From assembly GCF_947504135.1 (NCBI RefSeq), contig NZ_CANNGG010000002.1, positions 496,001 through 560,000 on the forward strand: a stretch of DNA of 64,000 bases. Direction: 5' to 3'. Within the stretch, counting starts at the first letter, position 1. The number at the start of each line of letters is the position of its first letter. The notes below the pieces were generated by a model, which searched no databases, was not told where the DNA came from, and was given only the letters and a program-made list of their open reading frames with translations. Of the stretch, positions 8,780-17,449 are shown piece by piece. Made by a program: the position numbers and the translations under genes. Source of the stretch: an uncultured Tenacibaculum sp. GTDB lineage: Bacteria > Bacteroidota > Bacteroidia > Flavobacteriales > Flavobacteriaceae.

Positions 8780-9498
8780 TAGCTAATTTTAGACTTTTCA
8801 ATAGTATAGTTTATATAACTTTTTCGTATCCATCTGTAAGCAAAAGTATCTCGTAATGCTTTTAAAGATCTGTTGAAAATATTGAATTTTGAAGTACCTG
8901 CAATGCGCTCAAAATGTTGCACTTTTAGTTGTTTTATTTTTCCGTTCTGTAATAAAATTAAGGCAGGAATAAAACGGTGCATTCCTTTAAAGAAAGGAAT
9001 TTTCTTAGCAACATCAGTACGCAGTACTTTTAATGGACAACCAGTGTCAATAACACCATCGTTAATTAAACTACGCCTAATACTATTAGCAATTAATGAT
9101 TGTATTTTCTTGCTTAAAGTATCTTTTCTTTTTCCTCTATACCCAATAACAGCTTGATAATTATCAATATCTTCTAATAAAATATCAAAGTCATAAGGAG
9201 TGGTTTGTAAGTCAGCGTCTATATACCCAATTAATTCGGTGTCAATATGGTCAATACCAGCTTTAATAGCTGCACTTAATCCGCAGTTTTCTTTAAATTT
9301 TAAGTATTCGAAATCAGGATTATTATCACAGATTTCAGAAATTTTATTAAAACTATTGTCAGTAGAACCATCATCGACAAACAAAACCTTGCTTTTAGTT
9401 TTACTTTTAGAAAAGTAATCAGTAAACGTACTGTTTATTCTATCTAAGTTATCAATTTCATTAAAAACCGGAATGATGATAGTCATTCTGTAATCCAT
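8779..9498 (-). CDS. GT2-family glycosyltransferase (polyprenyl-phosphate glycosyltransferase-like)
   Basis: A 239-residue GT-A fold glycosyltransferase. N-terminal IIPVFNE, nucleotide-binding DDGSTD near residue 42 and the metal-binding DADLQ near 95 are intact. The C-terminal RIAGTSKFNIFNR is typical of DPM1/ArnC-like enzymes that load a sugar onto polyprenyl phosphate at the cytoplasmic face. No C-terminal transmembrane pair is present; the membrane function is probably supplied by the adjacent LAB_N protein. It is the first gene of the minus-strand trio, with a good promoter candidate about 30-55 bp upstream. Confidence 0.9.
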   Translation of the reverse strand: MDYRMTIIIPVFNEIDNLDRINSTFTDYFSKSKTKSKVLFVDDGSTDNSFNKISEICDNNPDFEYLKFKENCGLSAAIKAGIDHIDTELIGYIDADLQTTPYDFDILLEDIDNYQAVIGYRGKRKDTLSKKIQSLIANSIRRSLINDGVIDTGCPLKVLRTDVAKKIPFFKGMHRFIPALILLQNGKIKQLKVQHFERIAGTSKFNIFNRSLKALRDTFAYRWIRKSYINYTIEKSKIS

Positions 9499-9525
9499 AG
9501 ACTAGTTTGTTTTAGTATGACCGTG

Positions 9526-9553
9526 CAAAAGTACAAAAAATAAAAAAATCCAA
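9526..9553 (-). promoter_or_regulatory. candidate Bacteroidota promoter for the GT2 operon
   Basis: On the minus strand a TTG box (9553-9551) is followed after 17 bp by TACTTTTG (9533-9526), matching the Bacteroidota TTTG/TAnnTTTG pattern, 28 bp before the start codon. The upstream box overlaps the yebC terminator hairpin. Confidence 0.5.
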
Positions 9554-9573
9554 TGAGTTTATCATTGGATTTT
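9545..9573 (-). terminator. terminator of yebC
   Basis: A perfect 12-bp stem (9545-9556 with 9562-9573) and a 5-base loop lie 22 bp after the yebC stop. Read on the minus strand the stem runs into a T-rich stretch, so it is a good intrinsic terminator. Confidence 0.8.
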
Positions 9574-9594
9574 AAATTCTTTAAGGGAAGTATC

Positions 9595-10317
9595 TTACTC
9601 TTCCATAGAATGATATACATTGTTTACGTCATCATCCTCTTCTAATCTTTCTAAAAGTTTGTTTACTTCTTCCTTTTGCTCATCAGAAATAGCAGTAGTA
9701 GTTGTTGGAATACGTTCAAATTCAGAAGAAAGAATTTCAATATTATTTTCTTCTAAATATTTTTGAATAGCGCCAAATTGTTCAAAAGGAGCATACAACA
9801 TTACCGAACTATCTTCTTCGTCGGCAAAAACCTCTTCAACTTCAAAGTCGATCATTTCCATTTCAAACTCTTCTAAATCCATTCCTAAGGAATCTTCTTT
9901 TACTTTAAAGTTAACCACGTGGTCAAACATAAAAGCAACTGATCCAGAAGTTCCTAAATTTCCGTTACACTTGTTAAAAGCAGCACGTACATTAGCTACT
10001 GTACGGTTATTATTATCAGTAGCAGTTTCTACTAAAACAGCAATTCCATGAGGAGCATATCCTTCAAACAATACTTCTTTATAGTTTTCAGTACTTTTAT
10101 CAGATGCTTTTTTAATAGCGCGCTCAACATTATCTTTCGGCATGTTGGCAGCCTTCGCATTTTGAATTACTACACGCAAACGAGAGTTGGTTTCGGGGTT
10201 TGGCCCACCTTCTTTAACTGCCATAACGATATCTTTACCAATACGAGTAAAGGTTTTAGCCATGGCTGACCAACGTTTCATCTTTCTTGCTTTCCTAAAT
10301 TCGAATGCTCTTCCCAT
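9595..10317 (-). CDS. YebC/PmpR-family protein
   Basis: A 240-residue cytoplasmic protein of the YebC/PmpR/TACO1 family. Starting with MGRAFEFRKARKMKRW, it shows the family's N-terminal region, the motif KAANMPKDNVERAIKKA near residue 75, and GYAPHGIA near 108. Members bind DNA and act as transcriptional regulators, or bind ribosomes to relieve stalling at proline stretches; which role applies here is not visible. Length is normal. It is a single-gene unit with its own promoter and terminator. Confidence 0.93.
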   Translation of the reverse strand: MGRAFEFRKARKMKRWSAMAKTFTRIGKDIVMAVKEGGPNPETNSRLRVVIQNAKAANMPKDNVERAIKKASDKSTENYKEVLFEGYAPHGIAVLVETATDNNNRTVANVRAAFNKCNGNLGTSGSVAFMFDHVVNFKVKEDSLGMDLEEFEMEMIDFEVEEVFADEEDSSVMLYAPFEQFGAIQKYLEENNIEILSSEFERIPTTTTAISDEQKEEVNKLLERLEEDDDVNNVYHSMEE

Positions 10318-10343
10318 GTGTATTCTGTTTTAATTTTGCTTGG

Positions 10344-10374
10344 CAAATGTAACTAATGCTATAAAATATTGCAA
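10344..10374 (-). promoter_or_regulatory. candidate promoter of yebC
   Basis: On the minus strand TTG (10374-10372), a 20-bp spacer and TACATTTG (10351-10344) form a full Bacteroidota-type promoter 27 bp before the yebC start. It is the best match of this kind in the window. Confidence 0.65.
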
Positions 10375-12366
10375 TTAAAAATGTTTTTTGAAAATTACAT
10401 CACCTGTTTGTTCATCATATGCTTTCCAGGTTCCACTTTGTTTATCATTTTTATAATGCCCTTTAACTTTTGCTTTTCCGTTTTCATAAAAGGACTTATA
10501 AGAACCATCTTTTAAGCCATCTTCTAAATCAACTTCAAATTTTAGTTTTCCGTTTTTATAATACTCCTTGTACGATTTAGCACTTAAATCAGAAGGATGT
10601 ATTGGCGGAAGCTTAAAAAATGTTGTGGAATTTTGATTGCTTGTAGAATCTTTGTAGGGAGCTAACTCTAATAGTAGTTTCTCTTTTAATTCTTTATCTT
10701 TTTTAGTGTTTATATCAATGTTTTTAGGATCTTCAAAAACAAGAGAAATATTACTTTCAAATAAGTCATCAGAAGCAATTAGCTGCATTCCAATTTGTGA
10801 AAAGCAAGTAATATAAGGTTTGTTTTTTTGAAGTTCACGTCGAGTTTTGTTGTCAACTAAACTTAAAAGATCTTTATAGGAATTTGGAGTGTTTACATAA
10901 GCAAAGACACTAGATTTTTTCTCAAAATGATAATTAAAATCATCGAATTTTTCAGAGTTTTCTAGGGTGTATCCTATTAAGTGGTTGTTAATAATTTCTT
11001 TAATAGTATTTGGACTAGTACTAAAAACTACAAAATCATCAATAATGGTAAAGTAAGGTTTCTCCATTTTAGAAAACATGTTTCCTGCTAACATTTTAAA
11101 GAATCCTTTTAAATCAAAAAAGTTAATAGGATAACCTCTGTAATCGATTTGCTTGTATTTCAAAGGGGTGTTTTCTTTAATTTTTGAAAGGACAAGCTGA
11201 AGATTTTCTTTAGCGTCATCAATATCGTCAGCTTTAATAATAGCAGCGATATCTTTTTTGTTTTTTGAAAGCTCAGTGTTAAAATGAATTAAAGCTATTT
11301 CACTACCAATCCAACTATAAATGTTTTCAGAAACATTAATGTCTAACTTATCCTCAATCATCGCAAGTTGATCAGAATACACCTTAAAATCAGCAGGATT
11401 TTCTTGTTGGAGTTTCTCTAGATTACTATTGAATGTTTTAAAGTTATCAAAAGCAAAACTAAGGTATAAAGAGGTGTTCTTTGGAGCTACTTTAGCAACG
11501 CTACGCTTACCAGCCCCAGACTTTTGTAATACCTTTAAATAAGTTTGTGAATTAGTGTCAACGTTTGTGTAACCAGTAGCTTGAACGATAACTCCTTCCA
11601 CAATGGATATGTCTAAACCAGAGTAGAAGAATGCTTCTTTATTTAAAAAATCTAAATTGCTAGAACTGGTAAAACAATTTAAATAATCTTTTAGATATTT
11701 ATGTTGTAAATAGATATTAAAAAATCCATCAGTATCTGTTTTCTTTTTTATTTCTATAAAATTTATATCTCGTCCAATAACAGGATTCAAGTATTGGTCA
11801 ATTGATTGTTCAACCAAAAGGTGAGTATAAGAAGCTATAACTTGGTTTTTAATAAAAGAAAGGTGTAAAGTTTCTCTAGTCTTCTTATTATAAAGTTCTA
11901 TAATTTCGTGCTCTTTGTATACTCGTTTCGTTACCTTATAGTCTTCTCCAGCTAAGTTACTAATAGCTCTTTTTAGAAAAGTTAGTTTAGAGAATTTTTG
12001 TAAATCCGCAACGTATAATAACCCATATTTTCTAGGACTAAATACATGTACTGAAATAACCAGATTACGTTCCCCAATAAAGTCGAAAATTTCCTTTTTT
12101 GCTTTAAAGGTTTCATCTAAACTATGGAGGCCTTCAGATAGTTTATTGATTTGTTGATTCTTTTGAAGATGCGTCCAAATTTCACTTGAGCTTATTTCAT
12201 CCCAAGTGTCAATAGGTCTTTCAGTATCAACTATGAAAACAGCATCATCAGGAACTAAGTAAATAGACTTGATATTATCATTTTCAGATAAGGTGAAAAT
12301 ATACACTTGATAGATTACAAAGCCTATAACAAGGGCAATAATGCCCCAAAATACTTTCCTCTTCAT
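10375..12366 (-). CDS. membrane-anchored DUF3352-like protein with C-terminal MORN-type repeats
   Basis: A 663-residue protein with one N-terminal membrane helix (about 5-27), a long extracytoplasmic region resembling DUF3352 (start VPDDAVFIVDTERP near residue 38), and at least two C-terminal MORN/YwqK-type repeats (YYKNGKLKFEV, FYENGKAKVKG). The function is unknown. The repeats form short beta-hairpins that often mediate protein or membrane contact. It follows the acyl-CoA carboxylase gene by 15 bp on the same strand, so the two are probably cotranscribed. The DUF3352 label rests on the general pattern and is tentative. Confidence 0.7.
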   Translation of the reverse strand: MKRKVFWGIIALVIGFVIYQVYIFTLSENDNIKSIYLVPDDAVFIVDTERPIDTWDEISSSEIWTHLQKNQQINKLSEGLHSLDETFKAKKEIFDFIGERNLVISVHVFSPRKYGLLYVADLQKFSKLTFLKRAISNLAGEDYKVTKRVYKEHEIIELYNKKTRETLHLSFIKNQVIASYTHLLVEQSIDQYLNPVIGRDINFIEIKKKTDTDGFFNIYLQHKYLKDYLNCFTSSSNLDFLNKEAFFYSGLDISIVEGVIVQATGYTNVDTNSQTYLKVLQKSGAGKRSVAKVAPKNTSLYLSFAFDNFKTFNSNLEKLQQENPADFKVYSDQLAMIEDKLDINVSENIYSWIGSEIALIHFNTELSKNKKDIAAIIKADDIDDAKENLQLVLSKIKENTPLKYKQIDYRGYPINFFDLKGFFKMLAGNMFSKMEKPYFTIIDDFVVFSTSPNTIKEIINNHLIGYTLENSEKFDDFNYHFEKKSSVFAYVNTPNSYKDLLSLVDNKTRRELQKNKPYITCFSQIGMQLIASDDLFESNISLVFEDPKNIDINTKKDKELKEKLLLELAPYKDSTSNQNSTTFFKLPPIHPSDLSAKSYKEYYKNGKLKFEVDLEDGLKDGSYKSFYENGKAKVKGHYKNDKQSGTWKAYDEQTGDVIFKKHF

Positions 12367-12381
12367 GCTGTTTTCTGTGTT

Positions 12382-14025
12382 TTAAACTTGTAAAACCCCC
12401 AAATTAAAAGGTTTTTCAATAGGAGCGTGGTCAGCAGCTTCTATTCCCATAGAAATCCATGTTCTGGTGTCTAGAGGATTAATTACAGCATCAGTCCAAA
12501 TTCTTGCAGCAGCATAGTAAGGAGATATTTGATTATCGTATCTCGATTTAATTTTATCGAATAATTCTGCTTCTTTTTCAGGAGTTATTTCTTCTCCTTT
12601 TTTCTTTAAAGCAGCTGTTTCAATTTGTAGTAATACTTTGGCAGCAGAGGCTCCACTCATCACAGCTAGTTCAGCACTTGGCCATGCAAAAATAAGACGA
12701 GGGTCATAGGCTTTACCACACATAGCGTAATTTCCTGCACCGTAAGAGTTACCAATAACTACCGTAAATTTAGGAACTACAGAGTTACTAACAGCGTTCA
12801 CCATTTTGGCTCCGTCTTTGATAATCCCACTATGTTCAGATTTACTTCCTACCATAAATCCAGTAACATCTTGTAAGAAAACTAACGGGATTTTCTTCTG
12901 GTTACAGTTGGCAATAAATCGAGTAGCTTTATCAGCAGAATCGTTATAAATTACCCCACCAAATTGCATTTCGCTAGGTTTGGTTTTTGCTCCTTTCGAT
13001 TTTACAATTTTACGTTGGTTAGCAACGATACCTACTGCCCATCCATCAATACGAGCATATCCAGTAATAATGGTTTGACCATAGCCTGCTTTGTATTCTT
13101 CAAATTCAGAGTTATCAACCAAACGTTTAATGATTTCCATCATATCGTATTGCTCATTACGAGCTTTTGGTAAAATTCCGAAAATATCATCTTCATTTTC
13201 TTTTGGAGGAAAAGCTTCTTTACGATTAAATCCAGCTTTGTCATAATCTCCAATTTTATCCATTAAGTTTTTAATGGTATCTAAAGCATCTTTATCATCC
13301 TTTGCTTTATAATCGGTAACCCCAGATACTTCACAATGTGTGGTTGCTCCACCCAAGGTTTCGTTATCAATAGTTTCACCAATAGCAGCTTTTACTAAAT
13401 AACTACCTGCTAAGAAAATACTTCCTGTTTTGTCTACAATAAGTGCTTCATCACTCATAATAGGTAAGTAAGCACCACCAGCAACACAACTTCCCATAAC
13501 GGCAGCAATTTGGGTAATTCCCATGCTACTCATTACAGCATTGTTTCTAAAAATTCTTCCGAAATGTTCTTTATCAGGAAAAATTTCATCCTGCATTGGT
13601 AGATAGACTCCAGCAGAATCTACCAAATAAATAATAGGTAATTTATTTTCAATTGCTATTTCTTGAGCTCTTAAATTTTTCTTTCCTGTAATTGGGAACC
13701 AAGCACCCGCTTTTACGGTAGCATCGTTAGCAACAACAATACATTGTTTTCCACTAACATATCCCATTTTTACAACCACACCACCAGAAGGACATCCACC
13801 ATGTTCTTGATACATGTCTTCACCTGCAAAAGCAGCAATTTCGATAGACTTAGACTTATCATCTAATAAATAATCAATACGTTCACGAGCTGTTAATTTT
13901 CCTTTCTCATGATGTTTGTCAATACGTTTTTGTCCACCGCCTAATTTAACTTTGGTTAAGCGTCTACGTAAATCTGATACTAAAAGTTTATTGTGGTCTT
14001 CGTTTTTGTTGAAGTTAAGATCCAT
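12382..14025 (-). CDS. acyl-CoA carboxylase, carboxyltransferase (beta) subunit
   Basis: A 547-residue biotin-dependent carboxyltransferase of the crotonase-like fold. It transfers the carboxyl group from biotin to an acyl-CoA. Conserved features include the GGCPSGG loop near residue 76, GSCVAGGAYLP near 178, and the C-terminal half with GNSYGAGNYAMCG and PSAELAVMSG. Length and the insertion pattern are nearest to methylcrotonyl-CoA or propionyl-CoA carboxylase beta subunits; the substrate cannot be fixed. No biotin carboxylase subunit is adjacent in the window. Confidence 0.88.
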   Translation of the reverse strand: MDLNFNKNEDHNKLLVSDLRRRLTKVKLGGGQKRIDKHHEKGKLTARERIDYLLDDKSKSIEIAAFAGEDMYQEHGGCPSGGVVVKMGYVSGKQCIVVANDATVKAGAWFPITGKKNLRAQEIAIENKLPIIYLVDSAGVYLPMQDEIFPDKEHFGRIFRNNAVMSSMGITQIAAVMGSCVAGGAYLPIMSDEALIVDKTGSIFLAGSYLVKAAIGETIDNETLGGATTHCEVSGVTDYKAKDDKDALDTIKNLMDKIGDYDKAGFNRKEAFPPKENEDDIFGILPKARNEQYDMMEIIKRLVDNSEFEEYKAGYGQTIITGYARIDGWAVGIVANQRKIVKSKGAKTKPSEMQFGGVIYNDSADKATRFIANCNQKKIPLVFLQDVTGFMVGSKSEHSGIIKDGAKMVNAVSNSVVPKFTVVIGNSYGAGNYAMCGKAYDPRLIFAWPSAELAVMSGASAAKVLLQIETAALKKKGEEITPEKEAELFDKIKSRYDNQISPYYAAARIWTDAVINPLDTRTWISMGIEAADHAPIEKPFNLGVLQV

Positions 14026-14083
14026 GGTAAGTTATTTGTTTGCGTGTGCTAAAATAAGAAAAACAACGTACAAAACAAGGTGT

Positions 14084-15562
14084 TTAGGTGTACGATTGAA
14101 TGATGTTTTCAACAGTATTTTCTATTTCTTTATTTCTAGATTGTTTTAGTAAAATATAAGGTTCTGCCACTCGTTCATTACAGTTTTGTACTGCGCATGT
14201 TTCGCAAGTAACACCTACTGTTTTTTTTGTGAAAGTATCTTCATTAAAAAAATGAAGTTTTCTTTTTAAGTGTGGAGAAAGTAACATACCTATGCTTACA
14301 CTGCGGTTAATTTTTTCTTTAAAAGGATCGGCAGTAGCTGCAGAAAGAACTAAATACTCCTTTTGAGAATTTTCGTACGATGAAATTTGAATTCCGTAAG
14401 CAGATTTTTTTTCTTCTGAAATTTCTAAATCCTGAATTGTTTTAATGGCAATCCATCTTCTGCAATAATGTTCATTGTTACGATTGGCGTGAGGAGACTG
14501 TTGTTGTGTAATATGTAGTTCTTTAGAAAGTCTATGTGCCAGAGAACCTTCTTTATGAGTAAAACGTAAAAAGAATAGGTTTTTAATATTAAAATGTCTT
14601 GGTAAAATGTTCGTTAAACGTTGATAAAACGTTTCGTCTGAACAATTATAACTTCTAATAATTTTGTGCAATTGTATAGGTTGCCAAGTTTTTAAAGAAA
14701 AAAGTTGTGTTAGTTTTTGAATTAAATCATCTTTCGGAATAATTAAAGCACCTGCAAAGTAAGAAGCGACAAAATTATTTAATACTTCATCAAAGCTTTC
14801 AAATTTTATCCATGGAAAGGTATACAGTCTGTTTTCTATCTGTAAATAATTATAAGCTATTTCTTTAGCAAAAATAAATGTTTTTTGTGCTTCGTTTATG
14901 TCATTGTATATAAGTAACGTTTTATTCTTTGGAATATAAATGTTTCTGAGTTCAGATAGTTTTTGATGCTTAGATAGTTCTTCACTATCAATAGTATAAC
15001 CATATTCTTCAATTAAAATTTCTTCTAAGTCTTTTGAAGTAATAGGTTTATTTGGGTTTATTTGATATGCTTTAATAAAATCTGTAACCTTTGTTTCAAT
15101 ATCCTCAAAATAGTTGTTGTGTGCTTCTTGGTACGAACGTAATGCAGCAAGAAAAAAGCTTTCTCTTGTTAAATTGTAGTTTTGCGAAATCTTAATAATG
15201 GTACTTATAAAAGCATTAACCTTTGCAGGAGCATTGGCAATGATATCAATTAGATTATTTTCTTTAATACCAAATAGGTCAAGAGGAATCTCTTTTAAAA
15301 TTTTCGATTGTAAAATTTCACCAATAGGGGCTAGGTTTTTATCTAATTTTAGAGATACCAAATGATCATAAGGTACTTCTAGCTTCTCAGAAAGAATAAC
15401 AATTTTATCAGTTTTTGGATACTTTTTTCCTTTCTCAATTTCGTTTAAATACGATTTTGATAATCCTGTTAGTTTAGCTAATCCAAAGAGTGATAGGTTT
15501 TTATCTGTGCGTATTTGTTTCAGTTTTAAACCAAAAACTAATCTGATATATTCTTCTTCCAA
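14084..15562 (-). CDS. XRE-type regulator with IrrE-like and ScfR-like C-terminal domains (glyoxylate regulator candidate)
   Basis: A 492-residue transcription factor. Residues about 8-62 form an XRE helix-turn-helix (LTGLSKSYLNEIEKG). The middle resembles the IrrE/M78 peptidase fold, but the zinc motif HExxH is degenerate (AKEIAYNY), so it is likely a sensor, not a protease. The C-terminus (about 385-470) fits the ScfR/DUF2083 domain with a cysteine cluster CETCAVQNC. The same architecture occurs in RamB and ScfR regulators, which control acetate, glyoxylate or short-chain acyl-CoA metabolism. It is divergent from aceB, 155 bp away, with a palindrome in between, so it probably controls aceBA and itself. 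Confidence 0.82.
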   Translation of the reverse strand: MEEEYIRLVFGLKLKQIRTDKNLSLFGLAKLTGLSKSYLNEIEKGKKYPKTDKIVILSEKLEVPYDHLVSLKLDKNLAPIGEILQSKILKEIPLDLFGIKENNLIDIIANAPAKVNAFISTIIKISQNYNLTRESFFLAALRSYQEAHNNYFEDIETKVTDFIKAYQINPNKPITSKDLEEILIEEYGYTIDSEELSKHQKLSELRNIYIPKNKTLLIYNDINEAQKTFIFAKEIAYNYLQIENRLYTFPWIKFESFDEVLNNFVASYFAGALIIPKDDLIQKLTQLFSLKTWQPIQLHKIIRSYNCSDETFYQRLTNILPRHFNIKNLFFLRFTHKEGSLAHRLSKELHITQQQSPHANRNNEHYCRRWIAIKTIQDLEISEEKKSAYGIQISSYENSQKEYLVLSAATADPFKEKINRSVSIGMLLSPHLKRKLHFFNEDTFTKKTVGVTCETCAVQNCNERVAEPYILLKQSRNKEIENTVENIIQSYT

Positions 15563-15604
15563 TGTGTTTTATTAAAATATTCGTAATTCAAAGGTATAAA
15601 AATT

Positions 15605-15654
15605 AGCGAATTAATAAAAATTTATAATTTATATGTTTTTAGCGAACGTTCGCT
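15605..15654. promoter_or_regulatory. operator candidate between regulator and aceB
   Basis: A perfect 14-bp palindrome AGCGAACGTTCGCT (15641-15654) lies in the divergent promoter region, with an extra half-site AGCGAA at 15605-15610. GC content is far above the surrounding DNA. It is a likely binding site for the adjacent XRE/ScfR-like regulator. Confidence 0.6.
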
Positions 15655-15717
15655 TTTTTATTTAAGTTCTTTTTTTTAATATTGAACTGTCAATCAATAA
15701 GTAAAAAATAAATAGAT

Positions 15718-17313
15718 ATGAATCAAGATGTTTTAGCAAAAGAAATTCAATGTGTAGGTTTTGATCAAACCGAGTATAAAAGTGTTTTGACCAATGAAGC
15801 CAAAGCGTTTTTAATTCAACTTCAAGAAAAATTTAATCCTCAAAGACTTCAATTATTAGCTGAAAGAGAAATCGAACAAGCTTATTTTGATGCAGGAAAC
15901 TATCCTTCTTTTCCTTTAGAAACTAAAGAGATAAGAGAGAGCGATTGGGTATGTGCTCCGTTACCTGAAGATTTGTTAGATAGGAGAGTAGAAATTACAG
16001 GGCCAGTAGAGCGTAAAATGATTATCAACGCTTTAAATTCTGGAGCAAAAACATTTATGGCAGATTTTGAAGATAGTAATTCACCTACAATTCAAAATAT
16101 TTTAAATGGTCAGGTAAACTTAAGAGATGCAGTAAATAAAACAATTTCATTTTACAACGCTGCAAAAGATAAAAGCTACGAGTTAAATGAGAAAGTAGCT
16201 ACCTTGTTAGTAAGACCAAGAGGATTGCATTTAAATGAAAAACATTTGTTGATTGATGGCGTAGAAATGTCAGGCTCTTTGGTTGATTTTGGGTTGTACT
16301 TTTTCCATAATATCAAAACTTTGCGAGAGCAAGGAAGTGCAACCTATTTTTATTTACCTAAACTTGAACACTACAAAGAAGCACGTTGGTGGAATGATGT
16401 TTTTGTATTTGCACAAGAGTTTATGGAGGTACCACAAAAAACCATTAAAGCAACAGTATTAATAGAAACAATTACGGCAAGTTTTCAGTTGGATGAAATT
16501 ATTTATGAGTTAAAAGATCATATGGCTGGCTTAAATTGTGGTCGTTGGGATTATATCTTTTCATACATTAAAAAGTTCAGAAATCATACTGATTTTATTG
16601 TGCCAAACCGTTCACAAGTAACCATGAGTAGCCCATTTATGAAAGCGTATTCGTTACGAGTTATCCAGTCGTGTCACAAACGAGGTGTACATGCTATGGG
16701 AGGAATGGCGGCACAAATTCCTGTAAAGAATAATGAAGCGTTGAATAAAGAAGCTTTTGCAAAGGTAAAGAATGATAAGGAGCAAGAAGTTAAGAATGGT
16801 CATGACGGAACTTGGGTGGCGCATCCTGGTTTAGTAGCAGTTGCCATGGATGTTTTTAACACAGTAATGCCGAATGCGAATCAGATAGATAAAAAGCTAG
16901 AAGATTTAACAATTACTGAAAAGGATTTAGTTGAATTGCCAGAAGGTACTATTACCGAACAAGGAATACGAGAAAATATCAACGTTGGTATTTTGTATGT
17001 AGAGTCGTGGTTAATGGGGCAAGGAGCAGCTGCCTTGTATAATTTAATGGAAGATGCAGCAACAGCTGAAATATCTCGAACACAAGTATGGCAATGGTTA
17101 CATAAAAACGTGATGCTTGAAGATGGTAGAACGTTTACAGAGGGAATGTATGAGCAATTTAAAAAAGAAGAATTAAAAAAAATAAAAAGCTACGTAGGTG
17201 AAGACAGATACAATAACGGAAAGTTTGAATTAGCTATTCAATTATTTGACGAGTTGATTTTAAACAAAGAATTTGTAGAGTTCTTAACCTTACCGGCATA
17301 TAAATATTTATAG
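15718..17313 (+). CDS. aceB: malate synthase A
   Basis: A 531-residue enzyme that condenses glyoxylate with acetyl-CoA to malate in the glyoxylate shunt. Signatures include GPVERKMIINALNSGAKTFMADFEDS near residue 92-117 (a catalytic-loop region), LVRPRGLHLNE, and LNCGRWDYIFS around 275. Length is typical of the A isoform. It is followed by aceA, and divergent from a RamB/ScfR-like regulator. The start ATG at 15718 fits the family N-terminus. Regulation by carbon source through the upstream palindrome is inferred. Confidence 0.95.
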   Translation: MNQDVLAKEIQCVGFDQTEYKSVLTNEAKAFLIQLQEKFNPQRLQLLAEREIEQAYFDAGNYPSFPLETKEIRESDWVCAPLPEDLLDRRVEITGPVERKMIINALNSGAKTFMADFEDSNSPTIQNILNGQVNLRDAVNKTISFYNAAKDKSYELNEKVATLLVRPRGLHLNEKHLLIDGVEMSGSLVDFGLYFFHNIKTLREQGSATYFYLPKLEHYKEARWWNDVFVFAQEFMEVPQKTIKATVLIETITASFQLDEIIYELKDHMAGLNCGRWDYIFSYIKKFRNHTDFIVPNRSQVTMSSPFMKAYSLRVIQSCHKRGVHAMGGMAAQIPVKNNEALNKEAFAKVKNDKEQEVKNGHDGTWVAHPGLVAVAMDVFNTVMPNANQIDKKLEDLTITEKDLVELPEGTITEQGIRENINVGILYVESWLMGQGAAALYNLMEDAATAEISRTQVWQWLHKNVMLEDGRTFTEGMYEQFKKEELKKIKSYVGEDRYNNGKFELAIQLFDELILNKEFVEFLTLPAYKYL

Positions 17314-17342
17314 AGAAAAGCAATTTAAATTAAAAACTAGAC

Positions 17343-17407
17343 TTGAATATTCAAATCTCGATTATCGAGAAAAAAGCCCTCAAAAATGCGGCAACATTTA
17401 AGAGGGC
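17343..17407 (+). promoter_or_regulatory. three hairpin/palindrome elements between aceB and aceA
   Basis: The 136-bp gap holds a perfect 12-bp palindrome TTGAATATTCAA (17343-17354), a short hairpin CTCGA-TTA-TCGAG (17357-17369) and a longer imperfect stem-loop GCCCTC...GAGGGC (17376-17407). No T tract follows the last one. They could be an operator plus mRNA processing or attenuation structure that sets the aceA:aceB ratio. Confidence 0.5.
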
Positions 17408-17449
17408 AAGTTATCAATAAAAATTAATAACCTTATCAATTACAAAATT

